From positions 1 through 64,000 of the forward strand of contig JAUHZC010000004.1 in assembly GCA_030425805.1 (NCBI GenBank): a stretch of DNA of 64,000 nt. The letters are read 5' to 3'. Every line of letters begins with the position of its first letter. Position 1 is the first letter of the stretch. The notes beneath the pieces were generated by a model. The model did no database searches. It was not told the DNA's origin and saw only the letters and a program-made list of their open reading frames with translations. A program made the position numbers and the translations under genes. Below are positions 1 through 8,332 of the stretch, one piece after another. The DNA comes from Alphaproteobacteria bacterium. GTDB lineage: Bacteria; Pseudomonadota; Alphaproteobacteria; JAUHZC01.

Positions 1-2
1 TA

Positions 3-113
3 GAGAAGCATTTTGGTCAGAAGTTTGATCGCCAGAATCCCCCAACGCCTGGTAAGAATGCTGAGCCTGATCCAGCTGAGTGGGACGGCGACGCAGTGCC
101 CCAGGCTGCCTAG
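3..113 (+). CDS. C-terminal tail of an unidentified protein (partial)
   Basis: An open frame enters from the left edge and ends at a TAG after 36 codons. The translated tail is Gly/Pro/Asp-rich and polar (it ends AEWDGDAVPQAA), which looks like a disordered C-terminus rather than random sequence. The other two forward frames also stop within 117 bases, so this call rests on composition only. No family is recognised. It would be convergent with addA across the repeat-bearing spacer. Confidence 0.35.
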   Translation, partial: EKHFGQKFDRQNPPTPGKNAEPDPAEWDGDAVPQAA

Positions 114-395
114 CTGACAGCTTCTTCCGCTCTCCAAAACACCAAAAAGCGCCAAGGCGCCAACCCTTGTTTTTACGCAAAAATCGCAATTTTTGACACT
201 TTTTCACCCTTTTTCATCCATTTTTGATCAAAAACCGACAATTTTGAATTTCTGGATCAAATGACTTCCCCAAAGATGAATTTCTCCCTCCAAAGGGGCA
301 TGATTTTGATCTCATAAAGCCCAAAATCCTCCCTCAAAGCTCTCCCTTTTTTTTCTGCATTTTTTTATTTTATGGAAAAGTCATGCGCTCCCATC
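114..395. other. AT-rich spacer without a recognisable gene
   Basis: No credible coding frame is seen. The stretch is rich in A and T runs. A short GC hairpin (GCGCC-AA-GGCGC, 149-160) and an A/T hairpin near 176-200 lie just after the partial gene and might end its transcription, but neither has a classic stem followed by an unbroken T-run. Confidence 0.4.
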
Positions 396-500
396 GTCAT
401 TGCGAGGAGCTTCTCCCCTCATTGTCATTGCGAGAAGCGGAGCGACGAAGCAATCCAAACATCTTATGGATCGCCACGCCCTTTCGGGCTCGCGATGACG
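396..500. repeat. Dispersed palindromic repeat-like element
   Basis: The segment starts GTCATTGCGAGGAGC, repeats a variant (GTCATTGCGAGAAGCGGAGC) about 30 bases on, and closes with the near-inverted GGGCTCGCGATGACG, so outer arms GTCATTGCGAG and CTCGCGATGAC face each other. Inside is a GAAGCAATCC / GGATCGCC pair. This resembles the multicopy intergenic palindromes (GTCATTGCGAGNNGC ... GCAATCC) seen in many bacterial genomes, including intracellular alphaproteobacteria. A second GATGACGG lies at 523-530. It sits just downstream of the addA stop. Copy number in this genome cannot be seen from one window. Confidence 0.6.
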
Positions 501-541
501 GTAGAAAGAAGGCAGGGCTCATGATGACGGTAAGAAAAGTC

Positions 542-563
542 ATTCCGGGCCCCGACCCGGAAT
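542..563. repeat. Short perfect palindrome next to the addA stop codon
   Basis: ATTCCGGG (542-549) and CCCGGAAT (556-563) form an 8-bp GC-rich stem with a six-base loop, four bases from the addA stop codon. This CCGGG...CCCGG palindrome resembles another common dispersed repeat type of alphaproteobacteria. It may also act as an RNA 3' stabiliser for addA, although no T-run follows on the minus strand. Confidence 0.5.
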
Positions 564-567
564 CTAC

Positions 568-3500
568 TCACTCTTCAACGTGTATGAGCTCAACCCGGAC
601 AGGTTTATCATAGATTTGTTTGAGGAGCGCCCCATAGACTTTGACCTGGTCTTGCCATTGGGTGGGGGAGGGGGTGCCTGTTTTAAACTCAATCCCAATA
701 ACCTCATCAGGTTTTACGATCAGGCGGTCTATGCGGGCAAGATAGCGCTTGCCTGCAATAACTCCACAGAGTGGTACTTCGGATTGACCTTCTTCCCAAA
801 GCCACTGATGCTGAGGATCTGCAAGAAACTTCTCCACCATGGATCGGGTGGTATGAATCATTTCAGAACCTAACTCTTTCTCGAATCCTGCACAAATGCT
901 TGTAAAATTCTGCTCCCCTGCATGGGGATAATCCTGTAGCAAAAGGTGAGTGAGTTGCCCTCTTAGCTTTGCCACACCAGTGGAGTCCTTGGCTTCTCCT
1001 GATTCCGGAAGGTGAGCTCGATGCCAGGGTACGGAAGCTGTCTCCTTAAGAGCAAGGGGATTGGAAACCCAAGCCAACGGAGTCCCCTGAGATTCTGGCA
1101 GGTGCATCGAAGTTTGAAGGGGGCGAACATTACCTTCCGCTTGACCCATCTGAAGAGGAAGATCCTCGGGCTCTCCCAAGGCTTTCATAAGTTTTGGATA
1201 CCAACTCTCTGCAGCAGGGGCTCGGGCCCCAGAAAATCCTGTGATGATGAGATGGTCTACAGCCCGGGTCATGGCTACGTAGAGAAGACGATGTGATTCT
1301 GCAATCTCCTCGTTCCGGGCTTTTTGAACCCAGGCGGCCAGAGATTCGGGGCGTTGGTCTTTTGTAGGGAGAATCCATGGAGCTCCTTCTCCTTCTGGCC
1401 AGAAAGCTCCCTTCAAAGGTTGTGGGCCGCGGGTTGTATCTGCAAGGATCACAATAGGAGCTTGAAGCCCCTTCGCCCCATGAATGGTCGTGCAGGTGAT
1501 CGCTGCTTCTGTTCGGGAAGCGAGTGCTTTTTGAGCTTGGGATTGTTGATCAATCCACCATAGGAGCTGGGAAAGACTTAGTGCGGCTTCGGGAGGCGCC
1601 GTTTCCGCAAGTCCGAGGAGGAGGTAAAAGCCTGCCCGGTATTTCTCCAAAAAGGCAGGAGCTACCCCCAAAACCTTGAGCCCTTCCCACACTTTCATAA
1701 AGAAGGTCGTGGGGCGTTCTTTCCGGGCAACTTGTGTGACTTCAGCAAAAAAGGGCTTCCAGGGGGTATCCTGGAAAGTTCTAGAAAGAGGAGGCTTTGC
1801 TGAAAGCAGAGCCTTAACCTGTGGCAGGGAGAGATTGAGGAGTGGTGTTTCCCGACAGAGGAAATACAGATCTTGGGAAAGTGGAGGGCGTGTGAGGCTG
1901 CGCCCTAGAGCCATGATCCATTGCACTAAAGGATTCTTCTGAAGCCACTGACGATCTTCTTCCTTCACGGGAAGCCCAATGGACTTGAGGGCTTGTTTGA
2001 CCCGGGGCATCCAAGGATCACGGGCCCGGAAAAGAATCATGACGTCTTCAGGCTGTGCAGCCCGGTTCTCTGAGAAGATCCAGTGGGAGGCCAAGGTCTT
2101 TTGCACAAATCGGGCAAAGTCTAAAGCTTGTGCTTCTGGGATTTCCTCCTCCGGAAGTTCAGGATCCTGGGGAATCAGGGGGTGGAGTTGAAAGCTTCCT
2201 TCTCGATTCTCATGAAAGGGTCTGTGGTGCAGATGGGGTGAAGCCAGACCTACCCCAAGAGTTGGATCCTGGAAAGCTTGATCTACAGCTTGAAGAACAG
2301 CCGGGGCACAACGGAAGGAAAGGTCCAAATCTACACTCTCAAAAGGAGCTTGCTGTGCCTTTGCTTCTTGCTCTAGGTTTTGGGCTGTTTCCATGAAGAG
2401 GTGGGGTTTCGCCCCCTGAAAGCCATAGATTGACTGCTTTTTATCCCCAACGACAAAAGCAGTCTGGGGAGAGGACATAGCCTCACGAGACGTTTCAAAG
2501 AACGGTTGCCAGAGAATTTGGACGATGCGCCACTGGAGGGGACTCATGTCCTGAGCTTCATCAACCAAGATATGCTGAATTTGACTGCCAAGCTTGTAGG
2601 AAATCCAAGGCATAATCTCAGATTGTGTCAGAAGGTTGAGGCCTTCACCAATCAGGTCCTCATAGTCCATAACCCGGGCCTGTTGCTTGAGCTCTGTGTA
2701 GTGCGTGAAGAAGAACTGGAGGAGGGAACAAAAGTGATTCTGCAGATCCTGTGCCTCTTTGAGGAGTCGGCTTTCGCGCCACCGAAGAAGGGCATCAGTC
2801 TCAGCTTCCTGGAAATCTTCCAGGTCGGGACAGGCTTGGTAAACCGACTTTGTGCAAAGGCGTTGGCGAGGGGTACCATCTTTCTTCAGGAAAAGATCAA
2901 GGTAAGCAGATGAAGGCTCCCCTCCCTGACGATCAGAAGCCGTTTCTTGAAGGATTTGTGCCTTCCCTTGGTCCGCTTCAGAGCCTTCTCCCAAAGACTG
3001 TGTGAACTTTTGAACAAGGTCCTTATCAAGAGGGGGGAGATCAATAGCAGGAGGGGTGGAAGAGGCCGCAAAGTCCATAAGCTTTTGCCGTTCCTCAAAT
3101 TTCAAGGTGCCTGCAAATTGAAGGAAAGCCTCAGGAGAGAGGACCTTAAAGACAGGATTTAACTGGTCTTTGGTTTCAGGGGTAAGCAGAAGACGTTCAA
3201 AAGCTTCCAGGAGAAGATCTTGCTGTTGCCCCTCATCAGCAAGGCTGATATCGGGGGCGAGTCCTGACTCCAGAGGAAACTGAGAAAGAAGGCTTTGGCA
3301 GAAGCTATGCAGCGTTTGAATGCGTAGGCGATGGCCTTGGCTGAGAAGCTTTTCATAAAGACTACGAGCCAATGCGAGAGTTTCGGGCGTGACGGGGCAA
3401 CCTAAGGTTTTGAGAGCCTCTTCAAGCTCTTCAAGGGAAAGCATGAGGAAGTGTTTCGATTGAGAAAGGAGTCGCTCCTGCATTTCTGTAGCAGCAGCCG

Positions 3501-3672
3501 TGGTAAAGGTAATACACAGGAGACTCTCAAGAGGAACCCCCTGGAGGAAAAGGCGCAAACACCGGTCCACTAGAACTTTAGTCTTCCCAGATCCTGCAGA
3601 CGCATTCACAAAGACATGGGCTGTGGGGTTTGAGGCTTGCTGTTGGAGGTGTGTGATATGAGGATGTGTCAT
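568..3672 (-). CDS. addA: Double-strand break repair helicase-nuclease AddA
   Basis: Large subunit of the AddAB recombination helicase-nuclease, which resects double-strand DNA breaks to prepare RecA loading. UvrD-type SF1 helicase motifs are visible: Walker A ASAGSGKT at residues 24-31, the DEAQD box (ILVDEAQDMS), and VVGDKKQSIYGFQGA. Near the C-terminus a PD-(D/E)XK nuclease core is present (RIDRL, then GIEFKTG around residues 994-1000, with Glu replacing the more usual Asp before the catalytic Lys pair). Length of 1034 residues is close to, slightly below, the usual alphaproteobacterial AddA. The ATG overlaps the addB stop by four bases (ATGA), implying translational coupling in a tsaE-addB-addA operon. 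Confidence 0.95.
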   Translation of the reverse strand: MTHPHITHLQQQASNPTAHVFVNASAGSGKTKVLVDRCLRLFLQGVPLESLLCITFTTAAATEMQERLLSQSKHFLMLSLEELEEALKTLGCPVTPETLALARSLYEKLLSQGHRLRIQTLHSFCQSLLSQFPLESGLAPDISLADEGQQQDLLLEAFERLLLTPETKDQLNPVFKVLSPEAFLQFAGTLKFEERQKLMDFAASSTPPAIDLPPLDKDLVQKFTQSLGEGSEADQGKAQILQETASDRQGGEPSSAYLDLFLKKDGTPRQRLCTKSVYQACPDLEDFQEAETDALLRWRESRLLKEAQDLQNHFCSLLQFFFTHYTELKQQARVMDYEDLIGEGLNLLTQSEIMPWISYKLGSQIQHILVDEAQDMSPLQWRIVQILWQPFFETSREAMSSPQTAFVVGDKKQSIYGFQGAKPHLFMETAQNLEQEAKAQQAPFESVDLDLSFRCAPAVLQAVDQAFQDPTLGVGLASPHLHHRPFHENREGSFQLHPLIPQDPELPEEEIPEAQALDFARFVQKTLASHWIFSENRAAQPEDVMILFRARDPWMPRVKQALKSIGLPVKEEDRQWLQKNPLVQWIMALGRSLTRPPLSQDLYFLCRETPLLNLSLPQVKALLSAKPPLSRTFQDTPWKPFFAEVTQVARKERPTTFFMKVWEGLKVLGVAPAFLEKYRAGFYLLLGLAETAPPEAALSLSQLLWWIDQQSQAQKALASRTEAAITCTTIHGAKGLQAPIVILADTTRGPQPLKGAFWPEGEGAPWILPTKDQRPESLAAWVQKARNEEIAESHRLLYVAMTRAVDHLIITGFSGARAPAAESWYPKLMKALGEPEDLPLQMGQAEGNVRPLQTSMHLPESQGTPLAWVSNPLALKETASVPWHRAHLPESGEAKDSTGVAKLRGQLTHLLLQDYPHAGEQNFTSICAGFEKELGSEMIHTTRSMVEKFLADPQHQWLWEEGQSEVPLCGVIAGKRYLARIDRLIVKPDEVIGIEFKTGTPSPTQWQDQVKVYGALLKQIYDKPVRVELIHVEE

Positions 3673-6347
3673 GAAACAGCCTCCTGTCGTTGGAGCTGGG
3701 TGGTTCTCAAAGACAAAATCTCATCAATGAGTTCCTGGACCTGGGCCACAACAGTTTCAAGATGAAAATCACCTCTTTCCATTTTGGTAAAGGCCCCTCC
3801 AGCCTGCTTGGGTTTCATGCCAATGTAGTAGAGGTTTTGTGCAATACCGTCCACACCTTCCAGGGATTTTTGGGAAAGCATATGGGCCCCGAAGCTGAGC
3901 TGGAAAGCTTCTCCCTTTTGAATTTGGCGGGGTGTAGGGAGAGTACCAGTTTTATAGTCAATCAGGCGATGAGCTCCGTTGGGAAGACGATCAATTCGAT
4001 CAAATCGAGCTGTCACATCCACACCGTTCAGGGCAATCTTGCCGGGCACTTCTGTAAAGATCTTCTGGGGCTTGGGCAGGCTTGCATGAAAATGGCAAAG
4101 CCAGTGAAGGGCTTCTTCTCCCTGTTCTCGCCAGAGACCATGAATGAGGGGGTGATGGGGCGTCTTTTGGAGAAAGCGGTGATATATTTGCTGGCTTTCC
4201 TGAAACCCTTGGTCCGGGTCATACCAGTGCGTAAGCAAGGTGGGAGCTGCTTGTTCCATAAAGCTATGAAGCAGAATCCCCCAGTCCTGGCTTGTTGGGG
4301 GAGCAAGGGCAACTTTGTCTCTCAGTCCGAGCCATATGGCTTCTCGAGAGGTAAATCCCTTGGCATAGGCTTCTAATTGGGTGAGAGCAATGGAAACAGG
4401 AGGATCCAGAGGTGCTTCTAGCAAAGAAAGTATTGCGGGAGCTGTGGCATGTATAGGGCGTGCAGGAAATTCGACATCTAGGGAGACATCCTGGATTTCT
4501 GCTAGGGTTTTAAGTCGCTGAATAAATCGGGAAGGCTGAGTAGATTGACCAAAGCTTTGCTGAGAGCGAGTGAGGTAGACGCGGTTTGCTTGAAGGTTAC
4601 AGAGGAAATCATGGGCCATGAGTTGACAGAGTGATTCAGGTTGAGACAATCCATGAGCTTCTGCTAAGGGCGTTGGGACCCAAGGATTCACATTGCCAAA
4701 GCGTGGCCAAATACCCTCATTAAGCCCGGCCAAAATCATGACATCTGTAGGGATCATACGGGCTTCACGTGTGTCGAGGATGAGCAAGCGGGGGTGCTGG
4801 TCTTTGACGGGACGGACGTGAATACTATCAAGGTAATGGGTCAAGAAGCTCTGATAACCGCCGGGACCCAGGGTAGGCATTAGATCACGAAAACCTTGAA
4901 GGCTTTCTAGAATCTCTTCAAAGGTCTGAAACATCTGGAGATCATCCGGATCCGTGGAGCCTTTATTGTAAGGGGAAGCCAGTCCTGTAAAGTGTGTCAG
5001 TAGGGTTAAGAGGCGCTTCAGATAAGCATCCCAACTTTGGGAAGAAGAGGCTGCAAAAAGAGGAGTAAGCTTTTCCCGGAAATGGTCTGGAAGGCGTTTC
5101 AGGAGAGATTGCCAGCTTTGAGGACGATGGATAAAGAGTTTATGGAGCTGCTCAGAGAGGGGAGTGATCTCTTCGGCTAATTTGGTGAGAGGAGATTGCA
5201 GCAGGTCCAGCAAGGAAAGATCTACTTTTGGAGCATCCATCAGGTGCATCAAGAGTTTGAGATACCGCCCGAGCTTGGTCTGAGAAAAAGGCGTCCCCAG
5301 AGAATAGTCTGGTGCTATACCCTCTGCCTCCAGACTGAGACGAAGTTGTCGCATCAGTTGATCATCAGGACACACAACGACAACTTGAGGTTTTTCAGGG
5401 TGTGAGAGATGGTGACACACAAGAGTTGTGAGAGCTTGAATCTCTTCCTCTTCTGTAGGAGCTTCGAAGAGCTTAATGCGTTGGAGCCTCTCCTGAAGTT
5501 GGGAAGAAGGTGTTGTTTTCGCAAGATCAAAAAGCGCCTTTGAAAATGGATCATCGCTCAGGGCTTCCGGCTGCGTTTCAAGATTTAGGCGTTTTAGCGT
5601 CTTGTAGGGAAACATACTTGGATGATCTGCAGAAAGATGAGGGGAAAGTGTTTTATAAAGCCATAGCTCTCCCTTCGGATGGTCTTGAAGAGCTTTCATG
5701 AGGGGGTGAGTAATTGTCTGACTCCCCGTGGATCCTGCGAGAATGAGGGTTTTATCTTGAAGGCGAGAACTCTGAATATGTGTCACAAGAGCCTGCATTA
5801 AGCGATACTGATAGATACCTCGATCCTCCAGGCCTAGATCTTCAAGGAGAGGTGGCCAGGTAGCTTGAAGTTGTTTGAGGAAGTTTTGGGATTGCTGCCA
5901 GTAAGTCCCAAAGTGGGAAAGATCCTCAGTTATGAGATTCTCAAGGGTTTTTCCTTGATGGGCAAGGCTATCCATCAGGTCTGCAAGTTCTTTGGCGAGT
6001 TTGAAGCCAGCTCCTAGACTAAGGTCTTCATAAAATCCCTTTGTCAAAAGCTGTGCGAGGAGGAGCCGGCGCAGGTCACTTTTAATCGGAGGCGGAAAAA
6101 GGGCCTGCTGGTCTGGAGGAAGAAGGGCCTTGAGCTGCTCGAAATCCCCGAGAGGAATGAGGGTAGGGAGGAAGGTTGCAGGTTTTTCCTGGATCAATTG
6201 CCCCATGACATGCTTCACTGTGCGCTGCGTGGGGAGGAAGATCACCATATCCTGTGCAAGCCTTTCAGGTTGCGGGTGATCTTTAATGCACGACACAAGG
6301 GTTTTCAGAAGGGGTGCGCCAGGATCAAAGAATCGCACCTTACCCAC
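3669..6347 (-). CDS. addB: Double-strand break repair nuclease subunit AddB
   Basis: Partner of AddA in the AddAB complex; AddB has an inactivated helicase fold plus a C-terminal nuclease domain. The nuclease core is clear: RFDRIDRL followed by LIDYKTG at about residues 795-801, then QLSFGAHML, matching PD-(D/E)XK motifs. The upstream frame stays open to 6425, but I chose GTG at 6347 because a strong GAGGAGG Shine-Dalgarno lies six bases before it (6354-6360). This gives 892 residues and only a short overlap with the tsaE stop. The protein then begins near RFFDPGAP, typical of alphaproteobacterial AddB. It is four-base coupled to addA. Confidence 0.93.
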   Translation of the reverse strand: MGKVRFFDPGAPLLKTLVSCIKDHPQPERLAQDMVIFLPTQRTVKHVMGQLIQEKPATFLPTLIPLGDFEQLKALLPPDQQALFPPPIKSDLRRLLLAQLLTKGFYEDLSLGAGFKLAKELADLMDSLAHQGKTLENLITEDLSHFGTYWQQSQNFLKQLQATWPPLLEDLGLEDRGIYQYRLMQALVTHIQSSRLQDKTLILAGSTGSQTITHPLMKALQDHPKGELWLYKTLSPHLSADHPSMFPYKTLKRLNLETQPEALSDDPFSKALFDLAKTTPSSQLQERLQRIKLFEAPTEEEEIQALTTLVCHHLSHPEKPQVVVVCPDDQLMRQLRLSLEAEGIAPDYSLGTPFSQTKLGRYLKLLMHLMDAPKVDLSLLDLLQSPLTKLAEEITPLSEQLHKLFIHRPQSWQSLLKRLPDHFREKLTPLFAASSSQSWDAYLKRLLTLLTHFTGLASPYNKGSTDPDDLQMFQTFEEILESLQGFRDLMPTLGPGGYQSFLTHYLDSIHVRPVKDQHPRLLILDTREARMIPTDVMILAGLNEGIWPRFGNVNPWVPTPLAEAHGLSQPESLCQLMAHDFLCNLQANRVYLTRSQQSFGQSTQPSRFIQRLKTLAEIQDVSLDVEFPARPIHATAPAILSLLEAPLDPPVSIALTQLEAYAKGFTSREAIWLGLRDKVALAPPTSQDWGILLHSFMEQAAPTLLTHWYDPDQGFQESQQIYHRFLQKTPHHPLIHGLWREQGEEALHWLCHFHASLPKPQKIFTEVPGKIALNGVDVTARFDRIDRLPNGAHRLIDYKTGTLPTPRQIQKGEAFQLSFGAHMLSQKSLEGVDGIAQNLYYIGMKPKQAGGAFTKMERGDFHLETVVAQVQELIDEILSLRTTQLQRQEAVS

Positions 6348-6822
6348 GAAAAGCCTCCTCAAGAGAGGTTTGTAAATCAGAACAAAGGGAAGATTCTGCC
6401 TCAATTTTAAGGTGACGGGTGGCACCTTCTTGATCTGGTGCCAGTGTTAGCCAGAGAGTTTGAGAAGGCAGATATCCTTCACCTTTCTCCGGCCATTCAA
6501 TCAGAGCCGTTGCACCAAAGGCGTCTTCCAAGGAAAGTTCCCAAACTTCTTCTGGGGTTTCTAAACGGTAGAAATCATAGTGAAACAATTGCCCTTTAGG
6601 CCCCTCATAGGTCTGAAGGAGCGTGTATGTTGGGCTTGGGACTGTGGTTTGCGGATCTTCGGTAAAGGCGCGAATGTAGGCCCTTGCAAAAGTCGTTTTG
6701 CCTGCGCCTAAATTACCTCTCAAGCAAAGTGTAACTGGGCTCAGGAGACACTGAGAGAGAGCCTCTGCAGTCTTGCAAAGGTCTGTCTCTGTCAGGTCTG
6801 GAAGGGTGATAAGTGTTTTCAC
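6340..6822 (-). CDS. tsaE: tRNA threonylcarbamoyladenosine biosynthesis ATPase TsaE
   Basis: Small P-loop ATPase that with TsaB and TsaD transfers threonylcarbamoyl to A37 of tRNAs reading ANN codons (t6A). The Walker A motif LRGNLGAGKTTFAR and the family signature SPTYTLLQTYE followed by HYDFYRL are present; 160 residues is normal. It overlaps acpS by four bases upstream and meets addB downstream. The same window also encodes the threonylcarbamoyl-AMP synthase (56432-57355) and MtaB (48824-50128), which methylthiolates t6A, so three steps of this modification are represented here. Confidence 0.95.
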   Translation of the reverse strand: MKTLITLPDLTETDLCKTAEALSQCLLSPVTLCLRGNLGAGKTTFARAYIRAFTEDPQTTVPSPTYTLLQTYEGPKGQLFHYDFYRLETPEEVWELSLEDAFGATALIEWPEKGEGYLPSQTLWLTLAPDQEGATRHLKIEAESSLCSDLQTSLEEAFRG

Positions 6823-7214
6823 TCAACCCCCTCAAGAATTACCATGGCTGTTGCAATGTGATCTGTATCAGAAAGGCTTATCCATGTGCAAAGCTTGGAA
6901 GATTTGGTCAGTAAAGATTTTGCTTGTTCCAAGCATCCCCCGGTGAGTGAAAGCAGGGGACGGCCAAGCTCATTGTTTGAAATCTCTATGTCTTGCCAGG
7001 AAAGTCCTTCTCGAAGACCTGTGCCCAAGGCTTTAAGCGTTGCCTCTTTAGCTGCAAACCGTTTTGCTAGGAAAGCTGGTTTTTTCGGGCTACTTTCAAA
7101 GGTTTTCTGCTCGGAAGCCGTGAGGATTTTTGCTACAAAAGCCTCTTCAGATTTTTCAATAATTTTCTCAATTCGAGAAATATCAAGACTATCGCAACCA
7201 ATTCCGATTATCAT
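6819..7214 (-). CDS. acpS: Holo-[acyl-carrier-protein] synthase
   Basis: Transfers 4'-phosphopantetheine from CoA to the serine of acyl carrier protein, activating fatty acid synthesis. The AcpS hallmarks are GIGCDSLDISRIE at the N-terminus (metal ligand Asp8) and RFAAKEATLKALGTG (Glu57 and the CoA/Mg region). At 131 residues it is a full-length trimeric-type enzyme. It is the first gene of the acpS-tsaE-addB-addA run, joined to tsaE by a four-base ATGA overlap. In many alphaproteobacteria acpS instead sits with lepB and rnc, so this placement is local. Confidence 0.95.
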   Translation of the reverse strand: MIIGIGCDSLDISRIEKIIEKSEEAFVAKILTASEQKTFESSPKKPAFLAKRFAAKEATLKALGTGLREGLSWQDIEISNNELGRPLLSLTGGCLEQAKSLLTKSSKLCTWISLSDTDHIATAMVILEGVE

Positions 7215-7249
7215 GTCACTTACACACAGTTATCTATAGAGGTTTTACC

Positions 7250-7693
7250 ATGAATGAGGTCCGTTTGTCCTGGGAGAAAATCCATGAGGATAGTAGCGCG
7301 CTTATCAAAAAGCTCCACTCTCGGAGTCATCAATTTGAAGGTATCATTGCCGTAACCCGCGGTGGAATGGTGCCTGGTACTCTGGTTGCGTACGGGCTTA
7401 ATCTTTCTCTTGTCGAAACTATCGGAGTGACCAGCTATGATGATAATACGGCAAAAGAAGAAGTGACATTGCTCAAATCTCCTACCCTCCAAGGCACAGG
7501 CAAAGGATGGCTTGTCGTTGATGATTTGGTTGATTCTGGACGTACTTTTGAATTTGTCCGTGGGATTTACCCTGATGCGACTTATGCCTGTCTCTATGCA
7601 AAACCTCTAGGGATTGGAACGACAGACTACTATGTGGAAGATACACCCCAGGATGCTTGGATTGTTTTTCCTTGGGAAGAGTCGTCAGATTAG
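7250..7693 (+). CDS. gpt: Xanthine(-guanine) phosphoribosyltransferase
   Basis: Purine-salvage enzyme converting xanthine or guanine plus PRPP to the nucleotide. The PRPP-binding motif VVDDLVDSGRT occupies residues 89-99, and the region IIAVTRGGMVPGTLVA is typical of Gpt rather than hypoxanthine-type enzymes; the C-terminal VFPWE is also Gpt-like. 147 residues is the usual size. The promoter must lie in the short divergent gap with acpS (7215-7249). Its stop codon overlaps that of the convergent LOG-family gene by four bases. Salvage of host purines would suit an intracellular lifestyle, but the gene is also common in free-living bacteria. Confidence 0.9.
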   Translation: MNEVRLSWEKIHEDSSALIKKLHSRSHQFEGIIAVTRGGMVPGTLVAYGLNLSLVETIGVTSYDDNTAKEEVTLLKSPTLQGTGKGWLVVDDLVDSGRTFEFVRGIYPDATYACLYAKPLGIGTTDYYVEDTPQDAWIVFPWEESSD

Positions 7694-8277
7694 GCCCACT
7701 TCGAAACAAAGTTCTTCGCATCGTCAGGAGGGCATTGAAGGGCACTAATCACTTCAAGGGGATCATCGACAATGGAAAACATTTTCAGATCTTCCTCTCG
7801 AGCAAATCTCTCTTTGATAAGATGCGGAATCAAGCCTTTCAGGAGATGTTCCCAGTATTTGTCAAAGTTAAGGAAGACGATGTGTTTCTTGTGAAGACCA
7901 ATTTGGCGCCAGGTCATCAGCTCAAAAGCTTCGTCAAGAGTGCCAAATCCTCCGGGGAGGACGATAAAGGCATCAGAAATGTCAAACATTTTGAGTTTGC
8001 GCTCATGCATGGATTCCACAACAGTGAGCTCTGTTAGTCCATGGTGGCTTGTTTCAATTTTGTCTAAGAAGGATGTAATGATTCCTTTGACTTGGCCCCC
8101 AGCTTCCATGGCTGCGTTTGCTGTAATCCCCATGAGTCCCCTGGCTCCGCCACCGTAAACCATTGTTAGGCCTTGCTTGGCAATTTCTTCGCCGACCGTT
8201 TTTGCTATGTCTTTATATTTTTGATCTACGTTATCGGAAGAACCACAATAGACACAAACGGACTTGATTTGGGACAC
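7690..8277 (-). CDS. LOG-family nucleoside 5'-monophosphate phosphoribohydrolase (TIGR00730)
   Basis: Rossmann-fold enzyme of the LOG/YgdH type, which hydrolyses AMP or cytokinin riboside monophosphates to base plus ribose 5-phosphate. Diagnostic motifs: VCVYCGSS at the N-terminus, MVYGGGARGLMG (39-50), HERK (Arg93/Lys94) and PGGFGTLDE (108-116). A longer open frame begins at 8322, but GTG at 8277 has a GAGGTGA ribosome-binding site just upstream and starts right at the conserved SQIKSVCVYCG, giving 195 residues. Many bacterial members are called lysine decarboxylase in older annotation, which is wrong. The biological role here is uncertain. Confidence 0.9.
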   Translation of the reverse strand: MSQIKSVCVYCGSSDNVDQKYKDIAKTVGEEIAKQGLTMVYGGGARGLMGITANAAMEAGGQVKGIITSFLDKIETSHHGLTELTVVESMHERKLKMFDISDAFIVLPGGFGTLDEAFELMTWRQIGLHKKHIVFLNFDKYWEHLLKGLIPHLIKERFAREEDLKMFSIVDDPLEVISALQCPPDDAKNFVSKWA

Positions 8278-8332
8278 TGAATCACCTCGTATTTTAATAG
8301 GTTGGATATTGATTATACCCATGTCTTCTCTC

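Noticed and set aside
383-613. Open frame of 76 codons over the repeat region
   Set aside because: It lies across palindromic repeats and the end of addA, with no ribosome site and no protein-like composition.
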